Source of the DNA: Acinetobacter sp. UBA801
GTDB lineage: Bacteria; Pseudomonadota; Gammaproteobacteria; Pseudomonadales; Moraxellaceae
DNA: 64,000 nucleotides
Direction of reading: 5' to 3'
Assembly (NCBI GenBank): GCA_002296655.1
Contig: DBIN01000016.1
Location: forward strand, 1 to 64,000
The position numbers and the translations under genes were made by a program. Below, piece after piece: positions 29,083-38,150 of this stretch (within the stretch, counting starts at the first letter, position 1; each line of letters begins with the position of its first letter). Under the pieces are notes generated by a model. The model made no database searches. It was not told the DNA's origin and saw only the letters and a program-made list of their open reading frames with translations.

Positions 29083-29112
29083 AATATACTCAAGTGGATG
29101 CATTTACTTCAA
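29083..29112 (-). promoter_or_regulatory. candidate recA promoter
   Basis: On the minus strand: -35 TTGAAG (29112-29107), 18-base spacer, -10 TATATT (29088-29083). Transcription would start near 29076, about 23 bases before the start codon. An imperfect GACA/TGTC dyad lies further upstream. Confidence 0.5.
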
Positions 29113-29197
29113 TCTTTTCCACATGCAATATAGTGACAGAATTTGTCCTGTAGTTCTATTTATATCACGGGCTGTGCGACAGCCTGTGACGCTCTAT

Positions 29198-29638
29198 TTA
29201 ATCATCATTATATGACCAAAATTGGTCAAATTGCTGATCATTCTCTTGTTTAAATTTGCTGATGTCACGACGGTCTTTTTTACTTGGTCGATGATCAGGT
29301 CGTGCTAGATTATGCAACTTTCTTTGGGTCGCAATCAATTCCCTGCGTGCAATACTCACTTCAGTTTCTTCATAAAGTTGCTGAGCGATGAGCGCAGGGC
29401 CACGTACACCCGATAATGCCTTGACCAATACGGTTTTCTTATCAAAACCTTGTTGAATAGTCAGCTCAGTTCCTACACGAATTTCTTTGGAAACTTTAAC
29501 GCGCTCACCATTGTGATGTACTTTGCCGCCTTCAATGGCAGCTTTTGCAATAGAGCGGGTCTTGAAAAAACGTGCAGCCCATAGCCATTTATCAATTCGG
29601 ATCGTTTCGATTGCTTCGTGAGACGAAGTTTTAGGCAT
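29198..29638 (-). CDS. hslR: ribosome-associated heat shock protein Hsp15 (S4 domain)
   Basis: 146 residues. S4 RNA-binding domain near the N-terminus: IRIDKWLWAARFFKTRSIAK, EGGKVHHNGERVK. The tail is basic (HRPSKKDRRDISKF). Hsp15 rescues 50S subunits carrying peptidyl-tRNA. ATG 29638 is chosen because it overlaps the yrfG stop by 8 bases; the frame extends to 29656. The yrfG-hslR order is the same as in E. coli. Confidence 0.92.
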   Translation of the reverse strand: MPKTSSHEAIETIRIDKWLWAARFFKTRSIAKAAIEGGKVHHNGERVKVSKEIRVGTELTIQQGFDKKTVLVKALSGVRGPALIAQQLYEETEVSIARRELIATQRKLHNLARPDHRPSKKDRRDISKFKQENDQQFDQFWSYNDD

Positions 29639-30305
29639 ATTTTTGAGTGTCCTCAAATTGTTCTAAGACAGGAATTAAATCTGTTAATTGGTGCAACATA
29701 GGGTAATTACAAGTCTGACGCGCAGGTTTTGCTGAGGATGGCTGGGCAATACTATATAAGTGTCCAATCCCAAAGGCTTTAGCACCATTAAGCACCTTTT
29801 CGGTGTCATCAATAAAATAGCAATCTGCAGGATTAAATGCATGTTGTTGTTGTAATGTTTGCCAAAATTCAACGCGCTCTTTGGCGTAACCAATGCTTTC
29901 AGAACTAACAATCACTTCAAAATATTTTGCTAAACCTGTATGTGCTAATTTAAAGTCTAAGCCTGCACAATCGGCATTGGTGGTGAGCCAAATGCGATAG
30001 CCATTATTTTTTAAATATTCCAGTAACTCGATAGCGTGTGGACGCAACGTGACATGATCTTTATATTCAAGTTGCATAGCAAGCATATCCACACCCACTT
30101 TGGCCGTCCAAAAACGTGAGGAATACCAATCTAAGGTGTGGCTATGCGCTTGATAAAAATCGTATAAAATTTCTTTGCTGCGTTCTAAAGAGCAGGCGTG
30201 TAATTCTGCATAGCGACTAGGCAGTTGTTCATTCCAAATAAAATCATCATAAGCGAGATCTAACAGCGTTCCGTCCATGTCAAACATGATGATATTTTTG
30301 TGCAT
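29631..30305 (-). CDS. yrfG: HAD-superfamily GMP/IMP nucleotidase YrfG-like
   Basis: 224 residues. HAD motif I DMDGTLLDLAYDD at residues 9-21, motif II WLTTNAD, motif III lysine in GYAKERVEFW, motif IV FIDDTEKVLNGA. It matches E. coli YrfG in length, in TLLDLAxD and in synteny with hslR, so nucleotide dephosphorylation is a reasonable assignment. Substrate preference is not visible. Confidence 0.87.
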   Translation of the reverse strand: MHKNIIMFDMDGTLLDLAYDDFIWNEQLPSRYAELHACSLERSKEILYDFYQAHSHTLDWYSSRFWTAKVGVDMLAMQLEYKDHVTLRPHAIELLEYLKNNGYRIWLTTNADCAGLDFKLAHTGLAKYFEVIVSSESIGYAKERVEFWQTLQQQHAFNPADCYFIDDTEKVLNGAKAFGIGHLYSIAQPSSAKPARQTCNYPMLHQLTDLIPVLEQFEDTQKYA

Positions 30306-30590
30306 TTAGACACCTTAAATCAAAAATCAATTGCCAAAAGGCAAGTAAAAACAGGCTCATTTAAACATGCTTGAGGCATAACTCAAAATGCTGTCTGATT
30401 ATTCGCCAAATTATGTTAGGCTAAACAGATAAGCACTGTGTAAGTGTTACATATAAATAGGTGAGATGGAGCAGTTGTAAAAAGTAACTGTAGCGTTCAC
30501 AAAAACAATTATTTTGACATATTTCTGTATTTGTTTGTCTGTATAAGCATAGAAATTGAATGGTAAATTTTTTAAATCAGGGAGCTAGTA

Positions 30591-30836
30591 ATGGCTGAAC
30601 AACAGTATTTAGATTTAAAACACTTAGATAAACAACTCGATGAGTTTGAGAAAAAGAAGAAGAAAATTAAGAAAATGCGGATTGGTTATAAATTATTTGC
30701 GCATTTAATGGGAGATGAGAAATTCGCCCATCATGTTTCAGAGTCAGCATTAAACCCAGATAAACGCAGTTATCGTAAAGTTAAAATTAAAATTACCTCA
30801 GATGAGGGGGAGTTAACTTTTCTAGAAAAGGATTGA
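30591..30836 (+). CDS. small charged protein, function unknown
   Basis: 81 residues, rich in Lys/Glu, with FEKKKKKIKKMRIGYKLFAH in the middle. No membrane helix or known motif. ATG 30591 has GGGAG eight bases upstream, supporting translation. It ends 20 bases before the IS5-family element. The original downstream neighbour may have been the sensor kinase now truncated by that element. Confidence 0.68.
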   Translation: MAEQQYLDLKHLDKQLDEFEKKKKKIKKMRIGYKLFAHLMGDEKFAHHVSESALNPDKRSYRKVKIKITSDEGELTFLEKD

Positions 30837-30856
30837 TCTAATTTTGATTTTATATG

Positions 30857-31895
30857 GGCTTTGTTGCATAAAGGTTTGAAAGGCTGAGTTCCCTTAATCT
30901 ACTCAAATTTAAGAGACAACTTGGGTATGAGGGCGACCTAATTCTGTGAATTTATTCAAGACTGCCATGCGTGCATGGATCTCATTCACCTGACTTGGAA
31001 AACTCCGCGCTGTTAATTTATCGCCTAATAATTTGATGCAATGCATCTTGGTTTCAACCAAACTTCGACGGTGATAACCAGACCACTTTTTCCAAAGCGA
31101 TCTGCCTAGCCGTTTGACTGTCTTTAATAATTCGTTCCGCTCTATAGACCTCGCTTGCTGATCCTTCCAAGGCTTTGCATTCTTTCTAGGTGGAATGATC
31201 GCATGTGCATCTCGATCTAAAATGACTTGTCGGCAGTGCTTTGTGTCATAAGCACCATCTGTATAAACAGAATCAATTGGTTCATCCAAGGGAATTTGAG
31301 CAAGTAAATCTTCGAGTACTTGAGAATCACTGACATTATTTGTGGTGAGTTGTACTGCACGTATTTGCAGGGTTTTAGCATCTATAGCAATGTGAAGCTT
31401 ACGCCATTGGCGACGATATTCAGCCCCATGTTTCTTGCGTTTCCATTCACCTTCACCAAGAAACTTCAAACCAGTAGAGTCTACGAGTAGATGCAGTCCA
31501 TCACTACTTTTTTGATAGCTAATCGCAATATCAATATGCTTTTGTCTACGACAAAGGGTGGAATAATCCGGAGCTGTCCAATCTAATCCAGAGAGTTTAA
31601 TCAGACTTTGAACAAAACCTGTGACCATACGTAAAGAGAGTCGGAATAGTAATTTGATCATTAAGCAGCATTGAATCGCTGTATCGGAGTAGGTTTGATT
31701 TCGACCTTGCTTGCCTTGTGATTGTGCATACCACTGAGTCTTTGGATCAAACCAAATGGAAATATTACCTCGGTTAATTAAGGCTCGGTTATAGGATGAC
31801 CAATTGGTTGTACGGTAGATTTTAGAGGCAGGCTTATTCATTTTGAAATTATATTGCTGAATAAGCTTTTGATGCTAGGTTTGTGCAACAAAGCC
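30857..31895 (-). mobile_element. IS5-family element (IS903-like ends), complete
   Basis: 1,039 bp with terminal inverted repeats GGCTTTGTTGCATAAA (left) and GGCTTTGTTGCACAAA (right, reverse complement), differing at one base and resembling the GGCTTTGTTG ends of the IS903 group. One transposase gene fills it. IS903-type elements normally duplicate 9 bp. The flanks here are TTTTATATG on the left and TATTTAGCG on the right, so no duplication is present, suggesting a deletion or rearrangement next to the element after insertion. Confidence 0.92.
30909..31841 (-). CDS. IS5-family DDE transposase
   Basis: 310 residues, apparently intact. The DDE triad sits in LLVDSTGLKF (first Asp), VYTDGAYDTKHCRQ (second Asp) and RRSLVETKMHCIK (Glu). 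The N-terminal FDPKTQWYAQSQGKQGRNQ segment is typical of IS5-group transposases. It starts at ATG 31841, 54 bases inside the right end of the element. Confidence 0.95.
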   Translation of the reverse strand: MNKPASKIYRTTNWSSYNRALINRGNISIWFDPKTQWYAQSQGKQGRNQTYSDTAIQCCLMIKLLFRLSLRMVTGFVQSLIKLSGLDWTAPDYSTLCRRQKHIDIAISYQKSSDGLHLLVDSTGLKFLGEGEWKRKKHGAEYRRQWRKLHIAIDAKTLQIRAVQLTTNNVSDSQVLEDLLAQIPLDEPIDSVYTDGAYDTKHCRQVILDRDAHAIIPPRKNAKPWKDQQARSIERNELLKTVKRLGRSLWKKWSGYHRRSLVETKMHCIKLLGDKLTARSFPSQVNEIHARMAVLNKFTELGRPHTQVVS

Positions 31896-32831
31896 TATTT
31901 AGCGTATAAATCCCCAAAAACAGAAGTATATCTGCTGCTATTTTGTTTAACCTTGATTGGTTTTTTTGCAGGTGTAGATGTATTTCGTTTAAGTAATGCG
32001 GCAACGGCAAGTTTATATCAGCCATTATCACCGTATACCTCGCCAGTAATTACTTTATTTATTGCGATTATTTTAGGCATGCGTCTAGAAAGAAACATAC
32101 AAAAAATTGAGAAATTTAATCAAGATTTAGAGCTTAAAGTTTTTGAAGTTAGTGATGAGTTAAAATGCAGTATGTCGGAAAAGCATTATTTAGAATTAGA
32201 AAATGTGCGTTTGCAAGAGCGGATTCATCTATCACATGATTTACATGATGGTTTAGGTGCATCTTTAGTACGTTCTATGATTATGGTCGACCAAAGCGAA
32301 CAGAACATGAGTAATCAGCAGTTTTTATCTATGCTGAAATTACTGCGTGATGATTTACGTCAAATTATTGATAGCGGATCTAGCATTGGTTCTAAAGTAC
32401 CTGAAAATCCTAAAATTTGGGTCGCGCCAGTTCGTCATCGTTTTAGCCAACTGATGGATGAAATGGATATACGTTCTAAGTGGGATTTTCCAAATGAATG
32501 GGTGTTTGAGCCGAATTCATTACAGTGTTTAACCTTGATGCGGGTATTGGAAGAAAGTTTAACCAATGTAATTAAACACAGCCAAGCCGAGCATGTATCC
32601 GTCAGTATGCAATTTGTACCACCGAAGCAATTAGTACTTAAAGTTCAGGATGATGGTATAGGTTTTCAAGCCAATAGCGTGCTTGAACATGGCATGAGTA
32701 TTGGGATACGCAGTATGCAAATGCGTTTAGAACGGGTTGGTGGACAATTAAAATTAAACTCAACACCTGGCTATACATTAATTCAGGCAGTTTTAACTCT
32801 AGATCCCGCTCATCTAAATTCCCCAAGATGA
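31896..32831 (+). pseudogene. sensor histidine kinase, N-terminus removed by IS
   Basis: About 311 residues survive. Two membrane segments (near VYLLLFCLTLIGFFAGVDV and SPVITLFIAIILGM) are followed by a coiled linker. A NarL-type HisKA_3 domain carries the phospho-His in LSHDLHDGLGASLV. The HATPase has EESLTNVIKHSQA, VQDDGIGF and IGIRSMQMRLERVGG. The sensory part is missing. The open frame continues left into the IS end (to 31854) and could use IS-derived start codons, giving a chimeric protein. No response regulator is adjacent. The membrane arrangement resembles 7TM-type receptor kinases (inference). Confidence 0.85.
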
Positions 32832-32863
32832 ATTGATCATCTTGAGGGATTGAAACGAATATT

Positions 32864-34030
32864 TTAGGCGTTTTCAGCAGGCAACAACATTAAAATGGAT
32901 TCATTGAGCAGTTGTGCCAAATCTTCCAGAATATCTGCATCGTAAAGGTTTTCATCGAGCAGCACTCGTTCGCCATTGGCGATTTTTTGCAACGTAGGGA
33001 TAGATGCTTCTGCGACACAAAGCGCTTCACCATTTGCCCAAAATAAAACATCACCTTCCTGATTTGCATAAAGTAGGCGTGAGGCAGGTTCCAGCATGAT
33101 TTGATAACCCTGATCTAGCGCATTTTCTAAATCGCCTACACCTATTTCATCTACTTCAGGAATATTTTCAGGATATTTCGGTTCGGACATTAAGCTTAAA
33201 ATTGCATCATCCAACACCGATGAGTTTTGCAAACGCGCCCACAATTCTGCTTTTAGATAACTCAGTTCTGTCGTAGTCATTTCACCAATTTGTGTACTTT
33301 TTTCACGAACAATGTCTTGTAGTGGCGTGCGTAACATTTCATCAGCAGAGAATTTATCACTCACGCGATCCATCATTTCACTAATATTTGGCATACGGAA
33401 ACCGAACGAGAACGTCAGACAATCATCTTCTGCCACACCATAATGCGCCAATCCTGGTGGAACATAAAGTAAATCACCCGGTGCAAGTACTTCATCAAAA
33501 TTAACCTGCATTTCAGGCAATAATTTGAGCGGTTGTCCTGCTACAAACTCAGTTTCTGCATCACACATTTGCCCAAGCTGCCAACGGCGATGTCCATAGC
33601 CTTGTAGTAAAAACACATCATAAAAATCAAAATGCTGACCTACAGAACCACCTTTAGGCGCATAAGACACCATAATGTCATCACGTCGCCATTGCGGAAT
33701 AAAAGGAAATTTTTTCCAAAGTTCAGCGAGATCAAAAGAGTAATGATCCACGGCTTGTACCAACAGCGTCCATAACTTTGGCATTTTTTGAAAATCTGCC
33801 TTAATAAGCGGTGATGATTTCACAGTCCATTGATTCGGATCACGATCTTTTTGTTTAATTAAACGGGCAGTGACATCTTCTTCCAGTGCCAGCTCCATGA
33901 CATCGCTAGGTTCGAGTAGGTGTGCAATTTCTGGGAGTGCGTTGCGTACCAATAATGGTTTTTTTTGCCAATATTCACTTAGGAATTGTTCTGCGGTAAT
34001 TCCGCCTAAAACATCTAAAGGTTGCGACAT
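32864..34030 (-). CDS. roxA: ribosomal protein L16 arginine hydroxylase (YcfD/RoxA)
   Basis: 388 residues. JmjC-type cupin with the Fe(II) ligands HFD in SVGQHFDFYDVFLLQGYGHR and a distal His in PPGLAHYGV. N-terminal EYWQKKPLLVR matches YcfD. The C-terminal part holds the dimerisation and winged-helix regions, including VLFWANGEAL. YcfD uses 2-oxoglutarate and O2 to hydroxylate an arginine of L16. It is convergent with the truncated kinase; a dyad at 32821-32848 covers both gene ends. Confidence 0.93.
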   Translation of the reverse strand: MSQPLDVLGGITAEQFLSEYWQKKPLLVRNALPEIAHLLEPSDVMELALEEDVTARLIKQKDRDPNQWTVKSSPLIKADFQKMPKLWTLLVQAVDHYSFDLAELWKKFPFIPQWRRDDIMVSYAPKGGSVGQHFDFYDVFLLQGYGHRRWQLGQMCDAETEFVAGQPLKLLPEMQVNFDEVLAPGDLLYVPPGLAHYGVAEDDCLTFSFGFRMPNISEMMDRVSDKFSADEMLRTPLQDIVREKSTQIGEMTTTELSYLKAELWARLQNSSVLDDAILSLMSEPKYPENIPEVDEIGVGDLENALDQGYQIMLEPASRLLYANQEGDVLFWANGEALCVAEASIPTLQKIANGERVLLDENLYDADILEDLAQLLNESILMLLPAENA

Positions 34031-34136
34031 AAAAATAGCCTAAGTAAGTTTTATCAATAATCTCAATATTGTCTAATTTGTCGCTACAAAGGGCAAGATG
34101 ATTTCTAGCTGATATGCAGATTCAAATGAGTTAACA

Positions 34137-34730
34137 TTAGGGGACTTGAATATTCAGCCTTCTTAAAATACGACACAGCTGAATCATGGGTAGTCCCATC
34201 AAAGTAGTTTGGTCGTTGCCCTGCATTGCTTCAAACAGACTAATGCCCAAACCTTCGCACATAAAACTGCCTGCACAATGTAGCGGTTGTTCCTTTGCAA
34301 CATAGCGTGCAATTTCATTGTCGGTTAAGCTGCGGAATTTAACTGTGTAGTGTTCTACAACCGTTTGTTCAAAGCCTGTAGATTGCTGCTGCACACTCAG
34401 TGCAGTGCTGAAATAAACCGTTCGACCTGAATTGGCTTGTAATTGTTGTATGGCTTTTTCTGAAGTGAGCGGTTTACCTATAAAAATATCTGGCTGCAGT
34501 TCACGCCATGCGACTTGATCTGAACCAATCACAATCGCATTAGGATATTGCAGCGCAATACAGTGTGCCTTTTCAAAAGCTAAACGTCGCGCCAAATCAT
34601 CTGCGTGCAATTCACCCTGAGTAGATTCATCAATATCAGGTGAGATTGACTTATAAGCCAAATTCAGGCGATTCATCAATTGCTGACGGGTTTGACTGCC
34701 AGACGCTAAAATAATTTGAGGATGTTGCAT
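34137..34730 (-). CDS. Maf-family nucleoside triphosphate pyrophosphatase (YceF type)
   Basis: 197 residues. Maf signature IILASGSQTRQQLM at the N-terminus, EKAHCIALQYPNAIVIGSDQ, then GSFMCEGLGISLFEAMQGND and LMGLPMIQLCRILRRL. The C-terminal segment is that of the YceF subgroup, which hydrolyses 7-methyl-GTP in E. coli. The ATG at 34730 is chosen; one at 34748 overlaps the upstream gene's end. It is transcribed together with the DUF2237 gene. Confidence 0.9.
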   Translation of the reverse strand: MQHPQIILASGSQTRQQLMNRLNLAYKSISPDIDESTQGELHADDLARRLAFEKAHCIALQYPNAIVIGSDQVAWRELQPDIFIGKPLTSEKAIQQLQANSGRTVYFSTALSVQQQSTGFEQTVVEHYTVKFRSLTDNEIARYVAKEQPLHCAGSFMCEGLGISLFEAMQGNDQTTLMGLPMIQLCRILRRLNIQVP

Positions 34731-34737
34731 CAGATCA

Positions 34738-35121
34738 TCACACCGCATAGTCCATCAATATATCTAAGGGTACGTAAGACAATACAGATTGATGACAGGC
34801 TTGAATTTTAATCGGTGGCGCTTGACCTGCCTGATAGGCTTCAACCCAACGAGTGACGCAAATACACCAGAAATCACCTGGTTGTAAACCGTTAAACCCA
34901 ACTTCTGGCACTGGCGTAATTAAATCATTGCCAATTTTTTGCGAAAAGTTTAGAAATTCCGAAGTCATTTGCGCACAAACGGTGTGCTGACCTAAATCGG
35001 TTGGGGCGGTATGACAAAAACCGTTACGAAAATAACCCGTAATAGGATCAAAGCAACAACTGGCGAGAGGTTCGCCCAAAACATTTAAACGATTGATATT
35101 TGGATCGGGATGAATAGACAT
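34738..35121 (-). CDS. DUF2237 family protein
   Basis: 127 residues. N-terminal NVLGEPLASCCFDPITGYFRNGFC and the central LQPGDFWCICVTRWVEA are the hallmarks of DUF2237, with conserved cysteines that may bind metal. Function unknown. It abuts or overlaps the maf gene, indicating one operon. Confidence 0.88.
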   Translation of the reverse strand: MSIHPDPNINRLNVLGEPLASCCFDPITGYFRNGFCHTAPTDLGQHTVCAQMTSEFLNFSQKIGNDLITPVPEVGFNGLQPGDFWCICVTRWVEAYQAGQAPPIKIQACHQSVLSYVPLDILMDYAV

Positions 35122-35260
35122 AAGTGCGATAAAGATGGTGACTTTTCTCTATCATAATCAAAACTTTTGCTTTAAACAGCAATTCTACAAAAGTTGCTAA
35201 CCTTTTTCTGCATAATCATTTAAAATCGTGGCGTTTTGATATCAATAAAGTGAGCTATAC

Positions 35261-36448
35261 ATGAACTTTCAGCGTATGACTGACCTCGATTTAGCAGGTA
35301 AGCGTGTCCTTATTCGTGAAGATTTAAACGTCCCTGTTAAAAATGGTGTGATCACCAGCGATGCACGTTTACGTGCGGCATTGCCAACGATTCAAGCTGC
35401 TGTTGCCAAAGGTGCGGCAGTGATGGTGTATTCTCACTTAGGTCGTCCTGTTGAAGGTGAGCCAAAAGCTGAACAATCTTTAGCACCTGTGGCTGCGTAT
35501 TTAACCCAAGCTTTGGGTCAAGATGTCCAATTGATCACTGACTATTTAGAGGGTGTAGACGTTGCTCCTGGTCAAGTGGTTTTATTGGAAAACTGCCGTT
35601 TTAACTATGGCGAAAAGAAAAATAATCCAGAACTTGCCGCGAAATATGCAGCGTTGTGCGACGTATTTGTGATGGATGCTTTTGGTACGGCACACCGTGC
35701 AGAAGCATCAACCGAAGGCGTTGCGCGTTTAGCACCAGTTGCAGCAGCAGGCCCATTATTGGCAGCGGAATTAGATGCCTTGGGTCGTGCCTTAAAGACA
35801 CCTGAAAAACCAATGGTAGCAATTGTTGCAGGTTCTAAAGTATCAACTAAATTAGATGTATTGACTTCATTGTCTGATATTTGCGATCAACTCATTGTAG
35901 GCGGTGGTATTGCCAATACTTTCCTTGCCGCAGCAGGCTATAACGTAGGCAAATCATTATGTGAAAATGATTTGATTGACACTGCCAAAGCAATTGCTGC
36001 AAAAGTGTCTGTACCACTACCAACCGATGTTGTGGTTGCAGATGCCGCTGAAATTAACTTTGAAGATTTCTTGGGTTCATTGGCAGCAGCGAAAGCAACT
36101 GTGAAAAAAGTTGAAGATGTTGCAGACAACGACATGATTTTAGATGTAGGCCCAGAAACTGCAAAAGCATTTGCTGAAATTTTAAAAACTTCAAAAACAA
36201 TTCTTTGGAATGGCCCAGTGGGTGTATTTGAAGTTGATCAATTTGGTGAAGGTACGAAAGCACTTTCATTGGCAATTGCAGAATCTGCAGGTTTCTCTAT
36301 TGCAGGTGGTGGTGACACTTTAGCTGCAATTGACAAGTATGAAGTTGCAGACAAAATTGGTTATATCTCTACAGGTGGTGGAGCATTCCTTGAATTTGTC
36401 GAAGGTAAAACCTTACCTGCAGTTGCGGTTTTATTAGAACGCGCTTAA
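35261..36448 (+). CDS. pgk: phosphoglycerate kinase
   Basis: 395 residues. Two-domain kinase: [16 protein letters not shown] (PGK signature), SHLGRP, then NGPVGVFE and GGGDTLAAI in the nucleotide domain. It interconverts 1,3-bisphosphoglycerate and 3-phosphoglycerate. Acinetobacter generally uses the lower glycolytic enzymes for gluconeogenesis. fba follows 550 bases downstream with a lipoprotein gene and two terminators between, so the two are separately transcribed. Confidence 0.97.
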   Translation: MNFQRMTDLDLAGKRVLIREDLNVPVKNGVITSDARLRAALPTIQAAVAKGAAVMVYSHLGRPVEGEPKAEQSLAPVAAYLTQALGQDVQLITDYLEGVDVAPGQVVLLENCRFNYGEKKNNPELAAKYAALCDVFVMDAFGTAHRAEASTEGVARLAPVAAAGPLLAAELDALGRALKTPEKPMVAIVAGSKVSTKLDVLTSLSDICDQLIVGGGIANTFLAAAGYNVGKSLCENDLIDTAKAIAAKVSVPLPTDVVVADAAEINFEDFLGSLAAAKATVKKVEDVADNDMILDVGPETAKAFAEILKTSKTILWNGPVGVFEVDQFGEGTKALSLAIAESAGFSIAGGGDTLAAIDKYEVADKIGYISTGGGAFLEFVEGKTLPAVAVLLERA

Positions 36449-36472
36449 ATCTTGATAATTTATCAATAATAT

Positions 36473-36500
36473 AAAAAAGTTGAATTCGGTCAACTTTTTT
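36473..36500 (+). terminator. terminator of pgk
   Basis: AAAAAAGTTGA and TCAACTTTTTT flank a six-base loop, with a T run, 25 bases after the stop. Confidence 0.85.
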
Positions 36501-36586
36501 GTATTTATGTCATGCTGTAGTCATCAAAATGTCATAAATATGCAATAAAGTGTAGTAAATGAATGACCTAACTGTAGGATATGACG

Positions 36587-36859
36587 ATGATTCAAAAACT
36601 AACACTTGCTGCTTTAATCGCTGCATCTTTAGCCTTGACTGCTTGTGCAAAAAAAGAAAGCGCACCTGCGACTGAAACTGATGCATCTTCTGCAGTTGTA
36701 GATAACGCTCAAATTACACCAGAACAACAAGCTGCAATCGACGCAATTGACCAACCAATCATGGATGAAGGTAACACCGATATCCCTGAAGATGTTGCAA
36801 ATGCACCTGCTGATGTTGCGACTGCAGACACAGAAGTTGCTGCTTCTGAAGCGCAATAA
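36587..36859 (+). CDS. small putative lipoprotein, acidic
   Basis: 90 residues. Signal peptide with lipobox LTAC (Cys about residue 20 from this start), then a short, acidic, alanine-rich tail with no Cys. Of the two ATGs (36581, 36587) only the second is properly spaced, seven bases, from TAGGA. Anchored in the inner or outer membrane by family rules. Function unknown. It has its own terminator. Confidence 0.75.
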   Translation: MIQKLTLAALIAASLALTACAKKESAPATETDASSAVVDNAQITPEQQAAIDAIDQPIMDEGNTDIPEDVANAPADVATADTEVAASEAQ

Positions 36860-36892
36860 GTGCTGAAAAATAAAGAATTGTTGTAATTTGTT

Positions 36893-36926
36893 TAAAAGTC
36901 CCTGCTTTTGCAGGGACTTTTTTTTG
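36893..36926 (+). terminator. terminator of the lipoprotein gene
   Basis: AAAGTCCCTGC / GCAGGGACTTT with a TTTT loop and eight T. Confidence 0.88.
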
Positions 36927-36997
36927 AAAAAGGCGATTTGTTGCTGAATTGAAACAAATCACAGGGTAGAATAGCCAACATTATTTGGGAGGAAATT

Positions 36998-38035
36998 ATG
37001 GCTCTTATTTCATTGCGCCAGCTCTTGGATCATGCCGGTGAACATTCTTACGGCGTACCAGCGTTTAACGTCAACAACTTAGAACAAATGCGCGCAATTA
37101 TGTTAGCCGCAGATGCAACCAATTCACCTGTAATTGTTCAGGCTTCGGCAGGTGCGCGTAAATACGCAGGTGCGCCATTCTTGCGTCACCTGATTTTGGC
37201 TGCAATTGAAGAGTGGCCACATATTCCAGTGGTTATGCACCAAGACCACGGTACAAGCCCTGACGTATGTCAGCGTTCTATCCAACTAGGCTTTTCATCA
37301 GTAATGATGGATGGTTCTTTAGGTGAAGACGGTAAAACACCAACGTCGTATGAATACAACGTAGAAGTGACGCGTCGTACTGTACAAATGGCACATGCGT
37401 GCGGTGTATCGGTTGAAGGTGAGATTGGCTGTTTAGGTAGTCTTGAAACAGGCATGGCAGGTGAAGAAGATGGTGTAGGCGCTGAAGGTGTGCTTGACCA
37501 CTCTCAATTGTTAACTTCAGTCGAAGAAGCACGAAGCTTCGTTGCAGATACCAATGTGGATGCTTTGGCAATTGCAGTGGGTACTTCTCACGGTGCGTAC
37601 AAGTTTACTCGTCCACCTACAGGCGATATTCTGGCAATTGACCGCATTAAAGAAATTCATGCAGCATTGCCAAATACACATCTTGTGATGCACGGCTCTA
37701 GCTCAGTACCACAAGAATGGTTGGCAGTGATTAACCAATACGGCGGCGACATCAAAGAAACTTATGGTGTACCTGTTGAGCAATTGGTTGAAGCCATCAA
37801 ACATGGTGTGCGTAAAATTAACATCGACACAGATTTACGTTTAGCTTCTACAGGTGCAATGCGCCGTATGATGGCAGAACAACCAAGCGAGTTTGACCCT
37901 CGTAAATTCTTCGCAAAAACTGTAGATGCAATGAAACAAATTTGTATCGACCGTTATGAAGCATTTGGTACTGCAGGCAATGCAGACAAAATTCGCCCAA
38001 TTTCTTTAGAGAAAATGGTTGAACGTTACAAATAA
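36998..38035 (+). CDS. fba: class II fructose-bisphosphate aldolase
   Basis: 345 residues. Zinc ligands in [13 protein letters not shown], and [20 protein letters not shown] and [10 protein letters not shown]. The [11 protein letters not shown] phosphate-binding segment is present. It belongs to the Calvin-cycle/prokaryotic subtype of class II aldolases, longer in its C-terminal part than E. coli GatY. It works in glycolysis and gluconeogenesis with pgk and eno. Very strong GGGAGGAAA ribosome-binding site. Confidence 0.97.
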   Translation: MALISLRQLLDHAGEHSYGVPAFNVNNLEQMRAIMLAADATNSPVIVQASAGARKYAGAPFLRHLILAAIEEWPHIPVVMHQDHGTSPDVCQRSIQLGFSSVMMDGSLGEDGKTPTSYEYNVEVTRRTVQMAHACGVSVEGEIGCLGSLETGMAGEEDGVGAEGVLDHSQLLTSVEEARSFVADTNVDALAIAVGTSHGAYKFTRPPTGDILAIDRIKEIHAALPNTHLVMHGSSSVPQEWLAVINQYGGDIKETYGVPVEQLVEAIKHGVRKINIDTDLRLASTGAMRRMMAEQPSEFDPRKFFAKTVDAMKQICIDRYEAFGTAGNADKIRPISLEKMVERYK

Positions 38036-38057
38036 TTGTTAATTTAATGAAGAATTA

Positions 38058-38086
38058 GAAAGCCCACAGTCCTTGTGGGCTTTTTA
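38058..38086 (+). terminator. terminator of fba
   Basis: AAAGCCCACA(G) / (T)TGTGGGCTTT with a small loop and T run. Confidence 0.88.
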
Positions 38087-38150
38087 TTGATGAATCCGTC
38101 CCCCAATCAACAACAAAAATAATGATTGAATAGCAATCTTCGAGCATGTC

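Noticed and set aside
29054..29197. LexA box in front of recA
   Set aside because: Only a loose GACA/TGTC dyad is visible, and Acinetobacter is not known to use a classical LexA.
30514..30547. TTGACA promoter for the gene at 30591
   Set aside because: No -10 hexamer lies 16-18 bases downstream; TATAAG is 22 bases away.
30848..31904. Nine-base target duplication at the IS5-family element
   Set aside because: The flanks TTTTATATG and TATTTAGCG differ. No 2-, 3- or 4-base duplication was convincing either.
36941..36972. Sigma-70 promoter of fba (TTGCTG / TAGAAT)
   Set aside because: The spacer is 20 bases, too long for a confident call.
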